A model generated the notes under the pieces. That model ran no database searches. It was not told the DNA's origin and was given only the letters and a program-made list of their open reading frames with translations. A DNA stretch of 64,000 nucleotides from Neoaquamicrobium sediminum. Lineage in GTDB: Bacteria > Pseudomonadota > Alphaproteobacteria > Rhizobiales > Rhizobiaceae. The stretch is taken from assembly GCF_013240295.1 (NCBI RefSeq), contig NZ_JABETK010000005.1, positions 124,001-188,000 on the forward strand. Reading direction: 5' to 3'. A program made the translations under genes and the position numbers. Of this stretch, positions 49,836-59,906 are shown piece by piece. The first letter of the stretch is position 1; each line of letters begins with the position of its first letter.

Positions 49836-49851
49836 TCTAACAGACGTTAGA
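49836..49851. promoter_or_regulatory. TetR-type operator candidate 7 (TCTAACAGACGTTAGA)
   Basis: Perfect arms. It lies 150 bases upstream of the livG start, farther than the other copies from their genes, in a region with no gene on the plus side. It would place the livG-ligase-livHMKF-SDR operon in the regulon. Confidence 0.72.
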
Positions 49852-49953
49852 ATTCGATTCAACTGCCCTCTCTTTACTGTCGTCCGACCTGTGGACTTGC
49901 CTTCTTTGCGCTTGGATAGGTGAGCGGCTGGGGCAAAGACGGCATCCGGAGGA

Positions 49954-50049
49954 TACGCATATGCGCTGAAGCGCAGGACCGATAAGCTGGCTGCCACGAT
50001 GACCGGTACGCTGATGGCGCTGTTCGGACGGACGGGTGTCAGCGGATAG
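49954..50049 (+). pseudogene. C-terminal fragment of a hotdog thioesterase
   Basis: Reads AYALKRRTDKLAATMTG then TLMALFGRTGVSG and stop, matching the end of the thioesterase at 36431 (RAHALKGGAEKLVATMTG...). No N-terminal part. It is the truncated partner of the repeat and convergent with the intact ligase. Confidence 0.75.
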
Positions 50050-50365
50050 GCGCAGTCGAGGCAGGCCTCAGTTGGCCTCGCGCTCGATCCAGGTCTCCAG
50101 GACGTGGCGCTGGATCTTGCCGCTGGTCGAGCGCGGGAAGTCTTCGGAAGCGATGAAGCGGATCTCGCGCGGCCGCTTATAGCCGGCCAGTTGATCGCCG
50201 CAAAGCCGCATCAGCTCGTCGGCATCGGGGCCGTCGACGTGCCGTGCCACGAAGGCCACCGGGCGTTCGCCCCAGCGCAGGTCCCCGGCCTTTACGACGG
50301 CGGCATCGATCACCTGCGGATGCGCCAGCAGCACCCGCTCGATCTCGGCTGGATAGACGTTTTCC
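49954..50365. repeat. Direct repeat, right arm
   Basis: Matches 36791-37203 in the same orientation. Here the ligase is complete and the thioesterase is a stub. The mirror-image truncation of the two arms indicates recombination through this segment. Confidence 0.85.
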
Positions 50366-51596
50366 CCACCCGACTTGATGAGATACTTGGCGCGGTCCAC
50401 GAAGTCGATGGTGCCGTCCGCATTGCGGCGGAAGACATCGCCCATATGAAAAAAGCCACCGCGAAAGTCGCGGGCGTTGGTCTCGTCGGCATTCCAGTAC
50501 CCGGAAAACAGCGTGGGGCCGCGCACGGCCATTTCTCCGGGCGTTCCGTCCGCCACCTCGCGCCCCTCCGGATCGACCAGCCGCACCTCGCAGAAGGCGC
50601 TGGCGCGCTTCGACAGACGTTTCGGCGCGACGCCCACCGGGATCAGCTCGGCCGTGGCCGGCGGCAGCCCCGTTTCGGTCGCGCCGAAGGAGTTGAGATA
50701 GGGCGCGCCGATCAGCGACGTGAGTTCTGCAATCTGATGCGGCGGCACCAGATCGGCCATGGCGCCGCAGATCCTGACGCCCCTGATCGGCAGAGGATTG
50801 GCGCGACGTTCTGCGATGAAGGCCTCGATCGCACCGGGCATCATTATGAACCAGCCGACCTTATGGCGGCTCAGCGCCTCATTGATGACCGCCGGCTGCA
50901 GCCCATCGACCATCACCACGGGGCCACCGCGCAAGATCGTGGCGAGCGCATGGTCGGTCGACGCCATATGGAACATCGGCGCCCAGGCGATGAAGGCGTC
51001 ATCAGGCTGGAGCGCGAGCTGCGCCGCAAAAACCATGGAACGTGCGATATGGGCGCGATGACTGACGAGTGCGCCCTTGGGCAGCCCCGTGGTGCCGGAG
51101 GTGTAGAGGATGGTCAGCCCCGCCTCCACGTCATTCACCAGCGCGTCGATGCGCGGATCGGGCTCTGTACCAGCCAGTGCGGCCTCCCAGTCGGGGCCGA
51201 TTTCCAGAACCGGCAGGTGCGAGACCGCGTCCAAGGCCGCGCGCAACTCTGGCTCGACCACGGCCAGAACCGGTTCAACCAGGTCGATACAGTGCTTGAG
51301 CTCCGGCGCGGCCAGCCTCCAGTTCAAACAGGCGACGATCGCCCCGATCCCGGCGGCGGCCAGTTGCAGTTCAAGGTACTCGGCGCGATTGTGCGACAGG
51401 ATCACCAGCCGGTCCCCGGTCTTTACCCCCGCGCCAGAAGCACCGCAGCGAGACGGTCCACACGGCCCAGAAGGGTGCCGTAGCTGTGTCTTATCTCTCC
51501 GTTCTCGAGCGCAAGCGCATCTTGTTGCTCGCGCGCTCTCGTGCGAAACATCGAATAGACATCTGCCCGCCCGGCGCGGGCCACCTCCGGCAGCAT
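50068..51596 (-). CDS. Acyl-CoA ligase (AMP-forming), one frame break
   Basis: About 509 residues after healing a C5 run at 51426-51430 (restoring LLARGVKTGDRLVI). Start at 51596 (MLPEVARAG) after GGGAGGAG. ATP loop LYTSGTTGLPKGALVSH, LNSFGATETGLPP, GDVFRRNADGTIDF and C-terminal STSGKIQRHVLE with the catalytic lysine. Medium-sized ligase for short or aromatic/alicyclic acids. It follows the fadH-like gene by 32 bases, in an operon reading from operator copy 8. Its C-terminus is duplicated in the pseudogene at 36905. Confidence 0.88.
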
Positions 51597-51628
51597 GATG
51601 CTCCTCCCTGGCAATCGTTCCTGGTTGT

Positions 51629-53651
51629 TCACAAAGACTGGGCGAGGCGCACTCCTTCATCGATCGCACGCAGCGCATCGAGTTCAGCCGCCTCGGCCGC
51701 ACCGCCGATCATCGTGGCGGAAATGCCGCGGGCCGCAAGCGCCTCGACCAGCGTCCGTACGGGTTCCTGTCCCGTACAGAGAACGATCGTATCGGCGGCG
51801 ATAACTTTTGTCTCGCCGTTCGAAAGGACGTGGAGCCCCCATCGTCGATACGCTGGTAGACCACGCCCGCTAAGGTCTCGACTCCGTGTTTGCGTAACGC
51901 GTTGCGCAGGATCCAGCCGGTCGAAATGCCAAGCCCCTGTCCCACCTTGCTCGTCTTGCGCTGCAGCATCACCACTTTGCGCTTTGCAGGCACCACGGCC
52001 AGTGGATCGCCCGCCAGCGCGCCGGCGTTCCTGAATTGTCCGTCCACACCCCACGTGTCGAAAAAGGCCGCGTTCTCGTTGGCCTCAGCCGGATGGGTGA
52101 CAAGGAATTCGGCCACGTCATGGCCGATCCCGCCGGCGCCCATGATGGCCACGGTCTGTCCCGCCTCCCGTGCGCCGCAGAGGATCTCGGCATAGGTGGC
52201 GACCTTGGGATGATCTATGCCCGGAATGTCCGGAATGCGAGGGGTCACTCCTGAGGCGATCACCACATGGTCGAACCCGGCAAGATCGTCGGCAGTGGCG
52301 CGACAGCCCAGCCGCAGGGTGACGCCGTGCCTGTCCATCTGAGCAGTGTAATAGCGCAGCGTTTCGTCGAACTCGTGCTTGCCCGGGGCCGCACGTGCCA
52401 GGTTGAGCTGCCCGCCCAGCCGGTTCTCTGCCTCGAAAAGAGTGACCGCGTGCCCAAGCCGCGCGGCCTCGGCCGCCGTGGCCATACCCGCCGCCCCGCC
52501 GCCGACGATCGCCACCTTCTTCGGGGTCTCGCTCGGCGTGTCACGGAATTCCATCTCGCGGCCGGCGCGCGGATTGACAAGGCAGCTTGCCGGACGGTCC
52601 GAGAAGATGAAATCCAGACATGCCTGATTGCAGGCGATGCAGGTGTTGATCTCATGGGCCCGACCCTCGCGCACCTTCTTCACGAAATGAGGGTCGGCGA
52701 GGAAGGGCCGCGCCATCGAGACCATGTCGGCATCTCCCGAGGCCAGGATGTCCTCGGCGACCTCGGGGGTATTGATTCGGTTCGAGGCCACCACCGGGAT
52801 CGACACCGCCGCCTTCACGTTGGCCGCCGCCTTCCGCCAGGCGCCACGCGGCACCGGATAGGCGATCGTTGGCACGCGCGCCTCGTGCCAGCCGATTCCG
52901 GTGTTCAGAATGTCGGCGCCGGCGGCCTCGATCTTGCGGGCGAGCGCGGCGATCTCTTCGGCGGGCGCGCCGCCCTCGACAGATCGGCCGCCGAAATACG
53001 GTAGATGACCAGCAAATCCGGTCCGCAGCGGTCGCGCACCGCGCGCACGATTTCGACCGCGAAGCGGTGCCGGTTGTCGGCGCTGCCACCCCACTCGTCC
53101 TCGCGTTTGTTGGTGTGGGTCACGGTGAATTCATTAATGAGATAGCCTTCGGAGCCCATTATTTCGACGCCATCGAAACCGGCAGATTGCGCGTTGAGCG
53201 CTGCCTGGGCGAAATCTTCAATGGTGTGCAGAATATCCTGCTCGCTCATCTCGCGCGGGGAATAGCGGTTTATCGGCGTCCGAATCGGCGAAGGTGCCAC
53301 GCAACCTTCAAACTTGGCATAACGCCCCGCGTGGCAGATCTGCGCGCAAATCAGACTGCCTTCCTGATGGACTGCATCGCAAATCGGCTTGAGGCTCAGC
53401 GCCTGCTGCGGATCGTCGAGCCGCGGACCTTCCGGATCGAACATGCCTTCGGCGTTGGGCGCAAAACCGCCAGTCACGATGACTGCCGCTTCGCCGTGCG
53501 CGCGTTCACGATAGAACGCGACCTGTCTTTCGATACCGTTGGTTTCGGTTTCAAGCCGCGTGTGCATCGAGCCCATAATGACCCGGTTTCGCAGATCGTG
53601 GACGCCTGCCCGGATCGGGGACAGCAATTTCTCGAAGCGCCTGTCGGACAT
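51629..53651 (-). CDS. FadH-like 2,4-dienoyl-CoA reductase (Old Yellow Enzyme family, FMN/Fe-S/FAD), two frame breaks
   Basis: About 674 residues after adding a base near 52980 and in the C5 run 51837-51841, family length for FadH. N-terminal OYE TIM barrel (SPIRAGVHDLRNRVIMGSMH, CHAGRYA, GSEGYLINEF); a cysteine cluster CIACNQACLDFIFSDRPASC for the 4Fe-4S centre; then KVAIVGGGAAGMA and a second dinucleotide fold. Reduces 2,4-dienoyl-CoA with NADPH. Operator copy 8 is 36 bases upstream of the ATG (MSDRRFEKL). Divergent from the operon at 53745. Confidence 0.88.
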
Positions 53652-53686
53652 ATCCACGTTCCCTCCCATTGCATCTTGCCAAGCAT

Positions 53687-53702
53687 TCTAACGTTTGTTA
53701 GG
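53687..53702. promoter_or_regulatory. TetR-type operator candidate 8 (TCTAACGTTTGTTAGG)
   Basis: Arms CTAAC/GTTAG intact. Between divergent genes: 36 bases from the fadH-like start and 43 bases from the dehydrogenase at 53745. One repressor here would control both operons. Confidence 0.72.
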
Positions 53703-53744
53703 TTTTTTGGGAAGTGAGATTCACAGGCTCGGGAGGGCTATCAC

Positions 53745-54926
53745 GTGCAGTTTCAACCGACAGATGACCAGCAGGCCTTTCGAGAGACAGCACAGCGTTT
53801 CGCACGTGAAAAGCTGGCCGAGAGCTATCAGAAGCGGGCAACCGAGCACGTGATGGATCGCGGGCTCATCAAGGAGATGGGGGCGCTTGGGCTGATCGGC
53901 GCCGATCTGCCCGAGGAGTTCGGCGGGTTGGGCGAGAGCTCCGTCACGGCCGGATTGATCGTCGAGGAAATCGCGCGCGCCGATTTCAATGTCAGCTACA
54001 TCCAGCTTCTGGGGTCGCTGATGGGCGGCATGGTCGCGAAACACGCCTTGCCCGACATCGCCAAGGAATGGGTGCCCCGCGTCACGGCGGGTGAGGCGGT
54101 GATAGGGTTGGGATTGACCGAGCCGCGCGGCGGATCGGACGCGGCGAACCTGCAACTCAGGGCCGCCAAATCCGGCAACGGCTGGCGGCTGAACGGCGAG
54201 AAGACGTCGATGAGCTTTGCCGCGCAGGCCGACGCGGCGGTGGTCTTTGCCCGTACCGGCGATCCCGAGGGCGGATCGCGGGGCGTCAGTGCGTTCCTCG
54301 TGGACCTGAATGAAAAGGGCATCAACCGCACGCATTTCGACGACATCGGGACCAAGCCCGTGGGGCGCGGTTCGGTCTTCTTTGACGACGTCTTCGTCCC
54401 CTCCCAATGCCTGATGGCCGAGCAGGACCGTGCCTTCGGCACGATCATGGCTGGCTTCGACTATTCCCGAGCGCTGATCGGGCTGGAATGTCTGGGCGCG
54501 GCGCGGGCCTCGGTAGACGAGACCTGGACCTATGTGCAGGAACGCGAAGCCTTCGGTGCGCCGCTGGCGCAGTATCAGGGGGTCAGCTTCCCGCTGGTCG
54601 AGGCCGAAACGCAGCTTACCATGATGCGACAGCTTTGCTACTACACGCTCGATCTGCGCGACCGTGGCCTGCCGCACACCAAGGAGGCGGCGATGTGCAA
54701 GTGGTACGTGCCGAAAACCGCGTGCGAGATCATCCATCAGTGCCTGATCCTGCATGGCCACTACGGCTACACCACCGACCTGCCTCACCATCAGCGCTAC
54801 AACGATGTTCTGGGCCTGCAGATCGGCGACGGTACCGCGCAAATCCAGAAGCTCGTCATCGCGCGCGAGAAGGTCGGCCGCATGGCGCTGCAATACGACA
54901 AGAAGGCCAAGGGAGGCGCGAAATGA
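53745..54926 (+). CDS. Acyl-CoA dehydrogenase, possible cyclohexanecarboxyl-CoA dehydrogenase (AliB)-like
   Basis: 393 residues with a GTG start after GGGAGGGC. Motifs LGLTEPRGGSDAANLQLR, KPVGRGSVFFDDVFVPSQ, EREAFGAPLAQYQGVSF. The C-terminal base position is Asp362 in IGDGTAQIQKLVIARE, not glutamate. The GRGSVFFDD stretch and the aspartate recall AliB-type alicyclic acyl-CoA dehydrogenases, which is a tentative link. Coupled by ATGA to a hydratase. Confidence 0.87.
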   Translation: MQFQPTDDQQAFRETAQRFAREKLAESYQKRATEHVMDRGLIKEMGALGLIGADLPEEFGGLGESSVTAGLIVEEIARADFNVSYIQLLGSLMGGMVAKHALPDIAKEWVPRVTAGEAVIGLGLTEPRGGSDAANLQLRAAKSGNGWRLNGEKTSMSFAAQADAAVVFARTGDPEGGSRGVSAFLVDLNEKGINRTHFDDIGTKPVGRGSVFFDDVFVPSQCLMAEQDRAFGTIMAGFDYSRALIGLECLGAARASVDETWTYVQEREAFGAPLAQYQGVSFPLVEAETQLTMMRQLCYYTLDLRDRGLPHTKEAAMCKWYVPKTACEIIHQCLILHGHYGYTTDLPHHQRYNDVLGLQIGDGTAQIQKLVIAREKVGRMALQYDKKAKGGAK

Positions 54927-55701
54927 GCGTTCCCGTCAATGTCAGCGCCGAGGGCAGCGTCGGCATTATCGAGCTCGCCCGCCCCGACAAGTTCAACTGC
55001 CTGTCGCTGGAGGTCCACGAGTGTATCTCCAGGGCCCGCGAAAGTTTTGAGGCGGATCGCGACATCCGCTCGATCCTGATCTGCGCACAGGGAAAGCACT
55101 TCTGCACCGGCGCCGACCTGACCGAGGTGAAAACAAAGATAATGGACTCGCAGACGCTGGACCACTTCATCGCCTTTGGCATGGAAGGGCTTCGCAGGCT
55201 GGAACAGAGCCGTCTCCCCGTGGTCGTCGCGGTGCAGGGCCTTTGCCTGGCCGGCGGGCTTGAGCTGATGCTGTCCTGCGATGTCTGTTTCGCCGCGAAA
55301 GCGCTCAGTTCGGCGACCAGCATGCGCAGTTCGGGCTGATCCCCGGCTGGGGCGGCAGCCAGCGGCTGACCCGGCTGATGGGCCTGCGCCAGGCGCTCGA
55401 TCTGATGTTCTCGGCCCGCTGGCTGAAGGCGGACGAGGCGAAGGAGGCCGGACTGGTGAACTACGTCGTGCCGGACGAAGAGCTGCGCCAGGCGGCGTTG
55501 AACTACTGCGTGACCATCGGCACCCGCTCACGCCCCGGCATTGCCGAGATGAAGCGCCTGGCACGTGAAGGCGCCGATATGGGCCTCGACCAGCAGATGC
55601 GGCTGGAGCGCGACGCTGCCGTGCGTGCGCTACGAAGCGAGGACGTGGCCGAAGGGCTGGACGCATTCGAAAGCCGGCGCATGCCGGCCTTCAAAGCCTG
55701 A
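54923..55701 (+). CDS. Enoyl-CoA hydratase, one frame break
   Basis: About 259 residues. Adding one G near 55297 restores FAAESAQFGDQHAQFGLIPGW, the hydratase active site. Oxyanion hole GKHFCTGADLTEV and GLCLAGGLELMLSC. Overlaps the end of the dehydrogenase and precedes a second one by 14 bases. Likely hydrates the product of one of these dehydrogenases. Confidence 0.85.
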
Positions 55702-55715
55702 CAAGAGGTGCGGGA

Positions 55716-56876
55716 ATGGACTTCACGCTCAACGATGAGCAGCGCCAGATCTACGATTACGGCGCCCAGCTCGCGCAGAAATTCGACAACGCCTACTGGC
55801 TGGATCACGCCCGCCGGCACACCTTTCCCAAAGAGATGTTCCAGCAGATCGCCGAGGACGGCTTTCTCGGCATCATGGTGCCCGAGGAATATGGCGGCGC
55901 CGGTCTCGGTATGACCGAGATGGCGCTGTTCATGGAGGGCACGGCGAACCACGGCATCCCGCTCCTGATGATGGTGGTCGGACCGACCATGTCGCTGGCA
56001 CATATCGCCAGCCACGGGACCGAGTTCCACCGCAGAGAGCTCTTGCCGGCCGCCTGCCGGGGCGAGATCCAGTTCTGCTTCGCGATCACCGAGCCGGGCG
56101 CCGGGTCCAACACGATCAAGGCCACGACGCTCGCCAGGAGCAAGGGCAACCGTTTTGCGCTAACAGGGGAAAAGACCTTCATCACCGGCGCTGACGTCTC
56201 CGACTACTGCCTTGTGGTGGCGCGCACCAAGCCTCACACCGAGGTCTCCCGCAAGACCGACGGCTTCACGCTGTTCGCCGTGGACCTGAAGAAGAAGGGC
56301 GTAGAAATGCAGCGGGTGAAGGTCTCGATCCCACTGCCGGAAGAACAATGGACGCTGTTCTTCGACGAGGTGGATCTCGGTCCCGAGGATATCGTGGGCG
56401 AGGTGGACGATGGCTTTTCGATCCTGTTCGATTCGCTCAATCCCGAACGCATCATCCTGGCGGCGCTTTGCTGCGGGATCGGCCGGTTCGCCTTACGGAA
56501 GGCAGTGGTCTATGCTTGCGAGCGCAACGTCTTTGGTCAGCCGATCGGCGCGCACCAGGGCGTGCAGCATCCGCTGGCCAAGGCCCACACGGCCGTGGAG
56601 ATGGCGAGCCTGATGACCCGCCGTGCGGCCTGGGAATTCGACAACAAGCTTTCGGCCGGTGCCTCGTCGAACATGGCGAAATATGCCGCCGCCGAGGCCG
56701 GGATCGAAGCCGTGGACGCCGCCCTTCAGGCCCATGGCGGGTCGGGTTTCACGGAAGATACCGGGCTGTACGAGCTTTATCCGTTGGTGCGCCTGCTACG
56801 CACCGCGCCGGTGAACCGTGAACTGTGCCTCAGCTTTATTGGCGAGAAGGTAATGGGTCTGCCGCGGTCGTATTGA
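55716..56876 (+). CDS. Acyl-CoA dehydrogenase
   Basis: 386 residues. MVPEEYGGAGLGMTEMALFM, FAITEPGAGSNTIKA, GEKTFITGADVSD, NVFGQPIGAHQGVQHPLAKA, and LNPERIILAALCCG with the probable catalytic glutamate; the C-terminus is VMGLPRSY. It is a paralogue of 3920-5086. Start with GAGGTGCGGGA. Member of the third carboxylase operon. Confidence 0.9.
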   Translation: MDFTLNDEQRQIYDYGAQLAQKFDNAYWLDHARRHTFPKEMFQQIAEDGFLGIMVPEEYGGAGLGMTEMALFMEGTANHGIPLLMMVVGPTMSLAHIASHGTEFHRRELLPAACRGEIQFCFAITEPGAGSNTIKATTLARSKGNRFALTGEKTFITGADVSDYCLVVARTKPHTEVSRKTDGFTLFAVDLKKKGVEMQRVKVSIPLPEEQWTLFFDEVDLGPEDIVGEVDDGFSILFDSLNPERIILAALCCGIGRFALRKAVVYACERNVFGQPIGAHQGVQHPLAKAHTAVEMASLMTRRAAWEFDNKLSAGASSNMAKYAAAEAGIEAVDAALQAHGGSGFTEDTGLYELYPLVRLLRTAPVNRELCLSFIGEKVMGLPRSY

Positions 56877-56900
56877 TCGCGAAAGCCCAGGGAGGAAAGC

Positions 56901-58292
56901 ATGCAACACGGAATGCGCTTCCGGCGGGCCGATGCCGGCGCGAAGGCCAACGACCGGTTCTGGCACGAGATCGAGGGCATGCCGCTCGACGAGGTGCGCC
57001 GCATCCAGGAGGAGCGGCTGGTCGAGCAAATGGCCTATCTCAAGGCCAACTCGCCCTTCTACCAAGACAAGTTCGCTGCGGCCGGCGTCGATTTCGATGA
57101 GATCCGCACCATTGAGGATCTGCAGAGGCTGCCCTTCACCTACAAGACCGAGATACGCGAAAGCCTGTCGGCCGAGCCGCCTTTCGGCCGCCACCGCGCC
57201 GCGCCGATGGAAGACATCATCCAGATGCAGGCGTCCTCGGGGACGACCGGCAGCCCCTCCTACGTGGCGTTGACAGAATCCGATGCCGAGATGTGGCACG
57301 AGATGACGGCGCGCTGCTTCTTCGCCAACGGCGTGCGGCCCGGCGACATGGTGCTGCACGCCTTCTCGCTCGCCAAGGGCTTCGTGGGCGGCATCCCGGT
57401 GATGCAGGGCCTGCAATATATGGGCGCCATCGACGTGCCGGTGGGAGCCGACGGCGGCGCCGACCGGCTCCTGCGCGCCTGCGCCGACACGCGCCCGCGC
57501 TGCGTCGTCGGGGCGCCGAATTTCGTGATCCACCTGGCCGAAAAGGCCGAAGAGGTGCTGGGCGCACCAGTGAGCAGACTGGGCGTGGAACGAGTCGTCG
57601 TCGGCGGGGAGCCGGGCGGCGGCATTCCGGCGATCCGCGCCAAGATCGAAAAACTGTGGGGCGCCAAGTGCACCGAGATGCTAGGCGGTACCGACCTGGG
57701 CGTGACCTACTGGGCCGAGTGTGACCAGCAGTCGGGCATGCACATGGTCAACATGGACTACGTTTTGACCGAACTGCTCGACCCCGAGACCGGCAAGATC
57801 ATCCCTTGGGCGGAGGGCGCCAGTGGCGAGATGATCTACACCGCCCTCGGCCGCCGGGCGAGCCCGCTGGTGCGCTTCCGCTCGGGCGATTTCATCGAGG
57901 TCCTGGACACGACCTGCGCCTGCGGCCGGACGGGTCCCAAGATCCGCTGCACAGGGCGCACCGACGACATGCTGATCGTGCGCGGGGCCAACGTGTTTCC
58001 CTCGGCGATCAACAGCATCGTCAACGAGATGGTGCCGCAAACGAACGGCGTCATGCGTGTGGTGGCCGATTTCGAGGGCCACACCACGCAGGAAGCACTG
58101 AAGATCATCGTCGAACGCGGCCCCGACCGCGACCGAGACGGTGACGCGGACCTGAAGAAGAAGATCGAGCAGCGCCTGCGCGACGCCCTGGTGTTCAGGG
58201 CCGATGTCCGGATCGTCGATGCCGACACCTTCGAAAAGCCGGGCGCGGCCAAGGTGGCCTTCGTGTTGAGAAAGTACCCCGACCTGCCATGA
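56901..58292 (+). CDS. PaaK-like (phenylacetate-CoA ligase family) acyl-CoA ligase
   Basis: 463 residues, slightly longer than PaaK. Short ATP loop QASSGTTGSPSYVALT, GGEPGGGIPAIR, SPLVRFRSGDFIEV and a Cys-rich TCACGRTGPKIRCTGRTDDM, then RGANVFPS. Activates an aromatic or other acid with ATP and CoA in the cytosol. Overlaps the carboxyltransferase start by four bases, so its product is probably fed into the carboxylase route. The acid is unknown. Confidence 0.88.
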   Translation: MQHGMRFRRADAGAKANDRFWHEIEGMPLDEVRRIQEERLVEQMAYLKANSPFYQDKFAAAGVDFDEIRTIEDLQRLPFTYKTEIRESLSAEPPFGRHRAAPMEDIIQMQASSGTTGSPSYVALTESDAEMWHEMTARCFFANGVRPGDMVLHAFSLAKGFVGGIPVMQGLQYMGAIDVPVGADGGADRLLRACADTRPRCVVGAPNFVIHLAEKAEEVLGAPVSRLGVERVVVGGEPGGGIPAIRAKIEKLWGAKCTEMLGGTDLGVTYWAECDQQSGMHMVNMDYVLTELLDPETGKIIPWAEGASGEMIYTALGRRASPLVRFRSGDFIEVLDTTCACGRTGPKIRCTGRTDDMLIVRGANVFPSAINSIVNEMVPQTNGVMRVVADFEGHTTQEALKIIVERGPDRDRDGDADLKKKIEQRLRDALVFRADVRIVDADTFEKPGAAKVAFVLRKYPDLP

Positions 58293-59896
58293 CAAAGCTG
58301 AAATCCCTGCTCGACACCGGGTCGGAAGATTTCCGGGCCAACACCGCGCATTACCGCGCCAAGGTGGCCGAGCTGCACGCGCTGCGGCGCAGCCAGCGTG
58401 TCGGCGGGCCGGAAAGCGCACGGGCGCGCCACGTGAAGAAGGGCAAGATCCTGCCGCGCGAGCGCGTCGAGCGGCTGATCGACCCGGGCACGCCGTTCCT
58501 CGAACTTGGCGAACTCGCCGGGCTCGACAAGTACGACGGCGTGCCGCCCGGCGCGGGCATCATCACTGGCATCGGCGTGATTGAGGGCCGCCACTGCATG
58601 ATCATCGCCAACGACGCCACTGTTAAGGGCGGCACCTATTTCGGCATGACCTGCCGTAAGCACGTGCGCGCCCAGCGGATCGCCTGGGCCAATCGCCTGC
58701 CGGTCGTCACACTGGTCGATTCCGGCGGCGCGTTTCTGCCTGACCAGGAGAACATCTTTCCCGACGAAGGCCAGTTCGGCTCGATCTTCCACCAGCAGGT
58801 CGGGATGTCGGGCGACGGCGTGCCGCAGATCGCCGTGGTCATGGGCCCCTGCACCGCCGGCGGCGCCTATATCCCGGCGCTTTGCGACGAGGTGGTCATC
58901 GTGCGCGGCCAGGGCTTCATGTATCTCGGCGGGCCGGAACTCACCTTCGCCGCCACTGGCGAGAAGGTCGACAACGAGACCCTCGGCGGCGGCAAGATGC
59001 ACTGCTCGGTCTCGGGCGTGACCGACCATCTCGCCGAGGACGACGCCCACGCGCTCGCCATCACGCGAGAGATCGTCAAGCACCTGGGCGAGAGGCCCTC
59101 CCCGCGCAAGACACCGGCGCCGCCGCGCGCCCCGGCCTACGCGGTAGAAGAGATCTACGGCATCGTCAGCCGGGACCCAAAAGTACCCACCGAGAACCGC
59201 GAGATCGTCGCTCGGCTGGTCGACGGCAGCGATTTCCACGAGTTCAAGCCGCTCTACGGCGACACCTTGATGACCGGCTGGGGCCGCATTCACGGGCACG
59301 AGGTGGGGATCCTCGCCAATACCGGCGTGCTGTTCGTCGAAGCGGCGCTGAAGGCCACGCATTTCATCAATCTCTGCGTGCAGCGCGACATCCCGCTGCT
59401 GTTCCTGGCCGATGTCAACGGCTTTATGGTGGGGCGCGAGGTCGAGCAGATGGGAATCGCCAAGGCGGGCGCCAAGATGATCACCGCCATGTCCTCGGCG
59501 CGGGTGCCGAAGTTCACCATCATCACCGGTGGTTCGTACGGAGCCGGATATCTGGCCATGCTGGGCCGCCCCTTCCAGCCCGACGCGATGTTTGCCTGGC
59601 CAACCGGCCGCGCGGCCATCATGGGGCCGGAACAGGCCGCGAGCGTGCTGGCCCAGGTGCGCGCCCAGATCAACGGGCGCGAGGGCAAGACCTGGACGAA
59701 AGAGGAGGAAGAGGCCTTCAAGGCGCCTATCCGCAAGGAATACGAGGATTTCCAGGGCGCCTACAACTTCGCCTCGAACCTCTGGGTCGACAGTGTGATC
59801 GAGCCCTGCGAGACCCGTGACGTCATGGCGCTGCTGCTCGACATCACCTCACGGCGACCAAAGGTCGAAACCCATTTCGGCGTGTTCAGGATGTGA
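58289..59896 (+). CDS. Acyl-CoA carboxylase beta subunit (carboxyltransferase) 3
   Basis: 535 residues, complete. PPGAGIITGIGVIEGRHCMI, MGPCTAGGAYIPALCDEV, DVNGFMVGREVEQMGIAKAG and GGSYGAGYLAMLGRPFQPD. The last motif differs from the GAGNYGMCGR seen in the other two beta subunits, which argues for another substrate. Its alpha partner begins 10 bases downstream. Confidence 0.92.
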   Translation: MTKLKSLLDTGSEDFRANTAHYRAKVAELHALRRSQRVGGPESARARHVKKGKILPRERVERLIDPGTPFLELGELAGLDKYDGVPPGAGIITGIGVIEGRHCMIIANDATVKGGTYFGMTCRKHVRAQRIAWANRLPVVTLVDSGGAFLPDQENIFPDEGQFGSIFHQQVGMSGDGVPQIAVVMGPCTAGGAYIPALCDEVVIVRGQGFMYLGGPELTFAATGEKVDNETLGGGKMHCSVSGVTDHLAEDDAHALAITREIVKHLGERPSPRKTPAPPRAPAYAVEEIYGIVSRDPKVPTENREIVARLVDGSDFHEFKPLYGDTLMTGWGRIHGHEVGILANTGVLFVEAALKATHFINLCVQRDIPLLFLADVNGFMVGREVEQMGIAKAGAKMITAMSSARVPKFTIITGGSYGAGYLAMLGRPFQPDAMFAWPTGRAAIMGPEQAASVLAQVRAQINGREGKTWTKEEEEAFKAPIRKEYEDFQGAYNFASNLWVDSVIEPCETRDVMALLLDITSRRPKVETHFGVFRM

Positions 59897-59906
59897 GGCG
59901 GCCACA

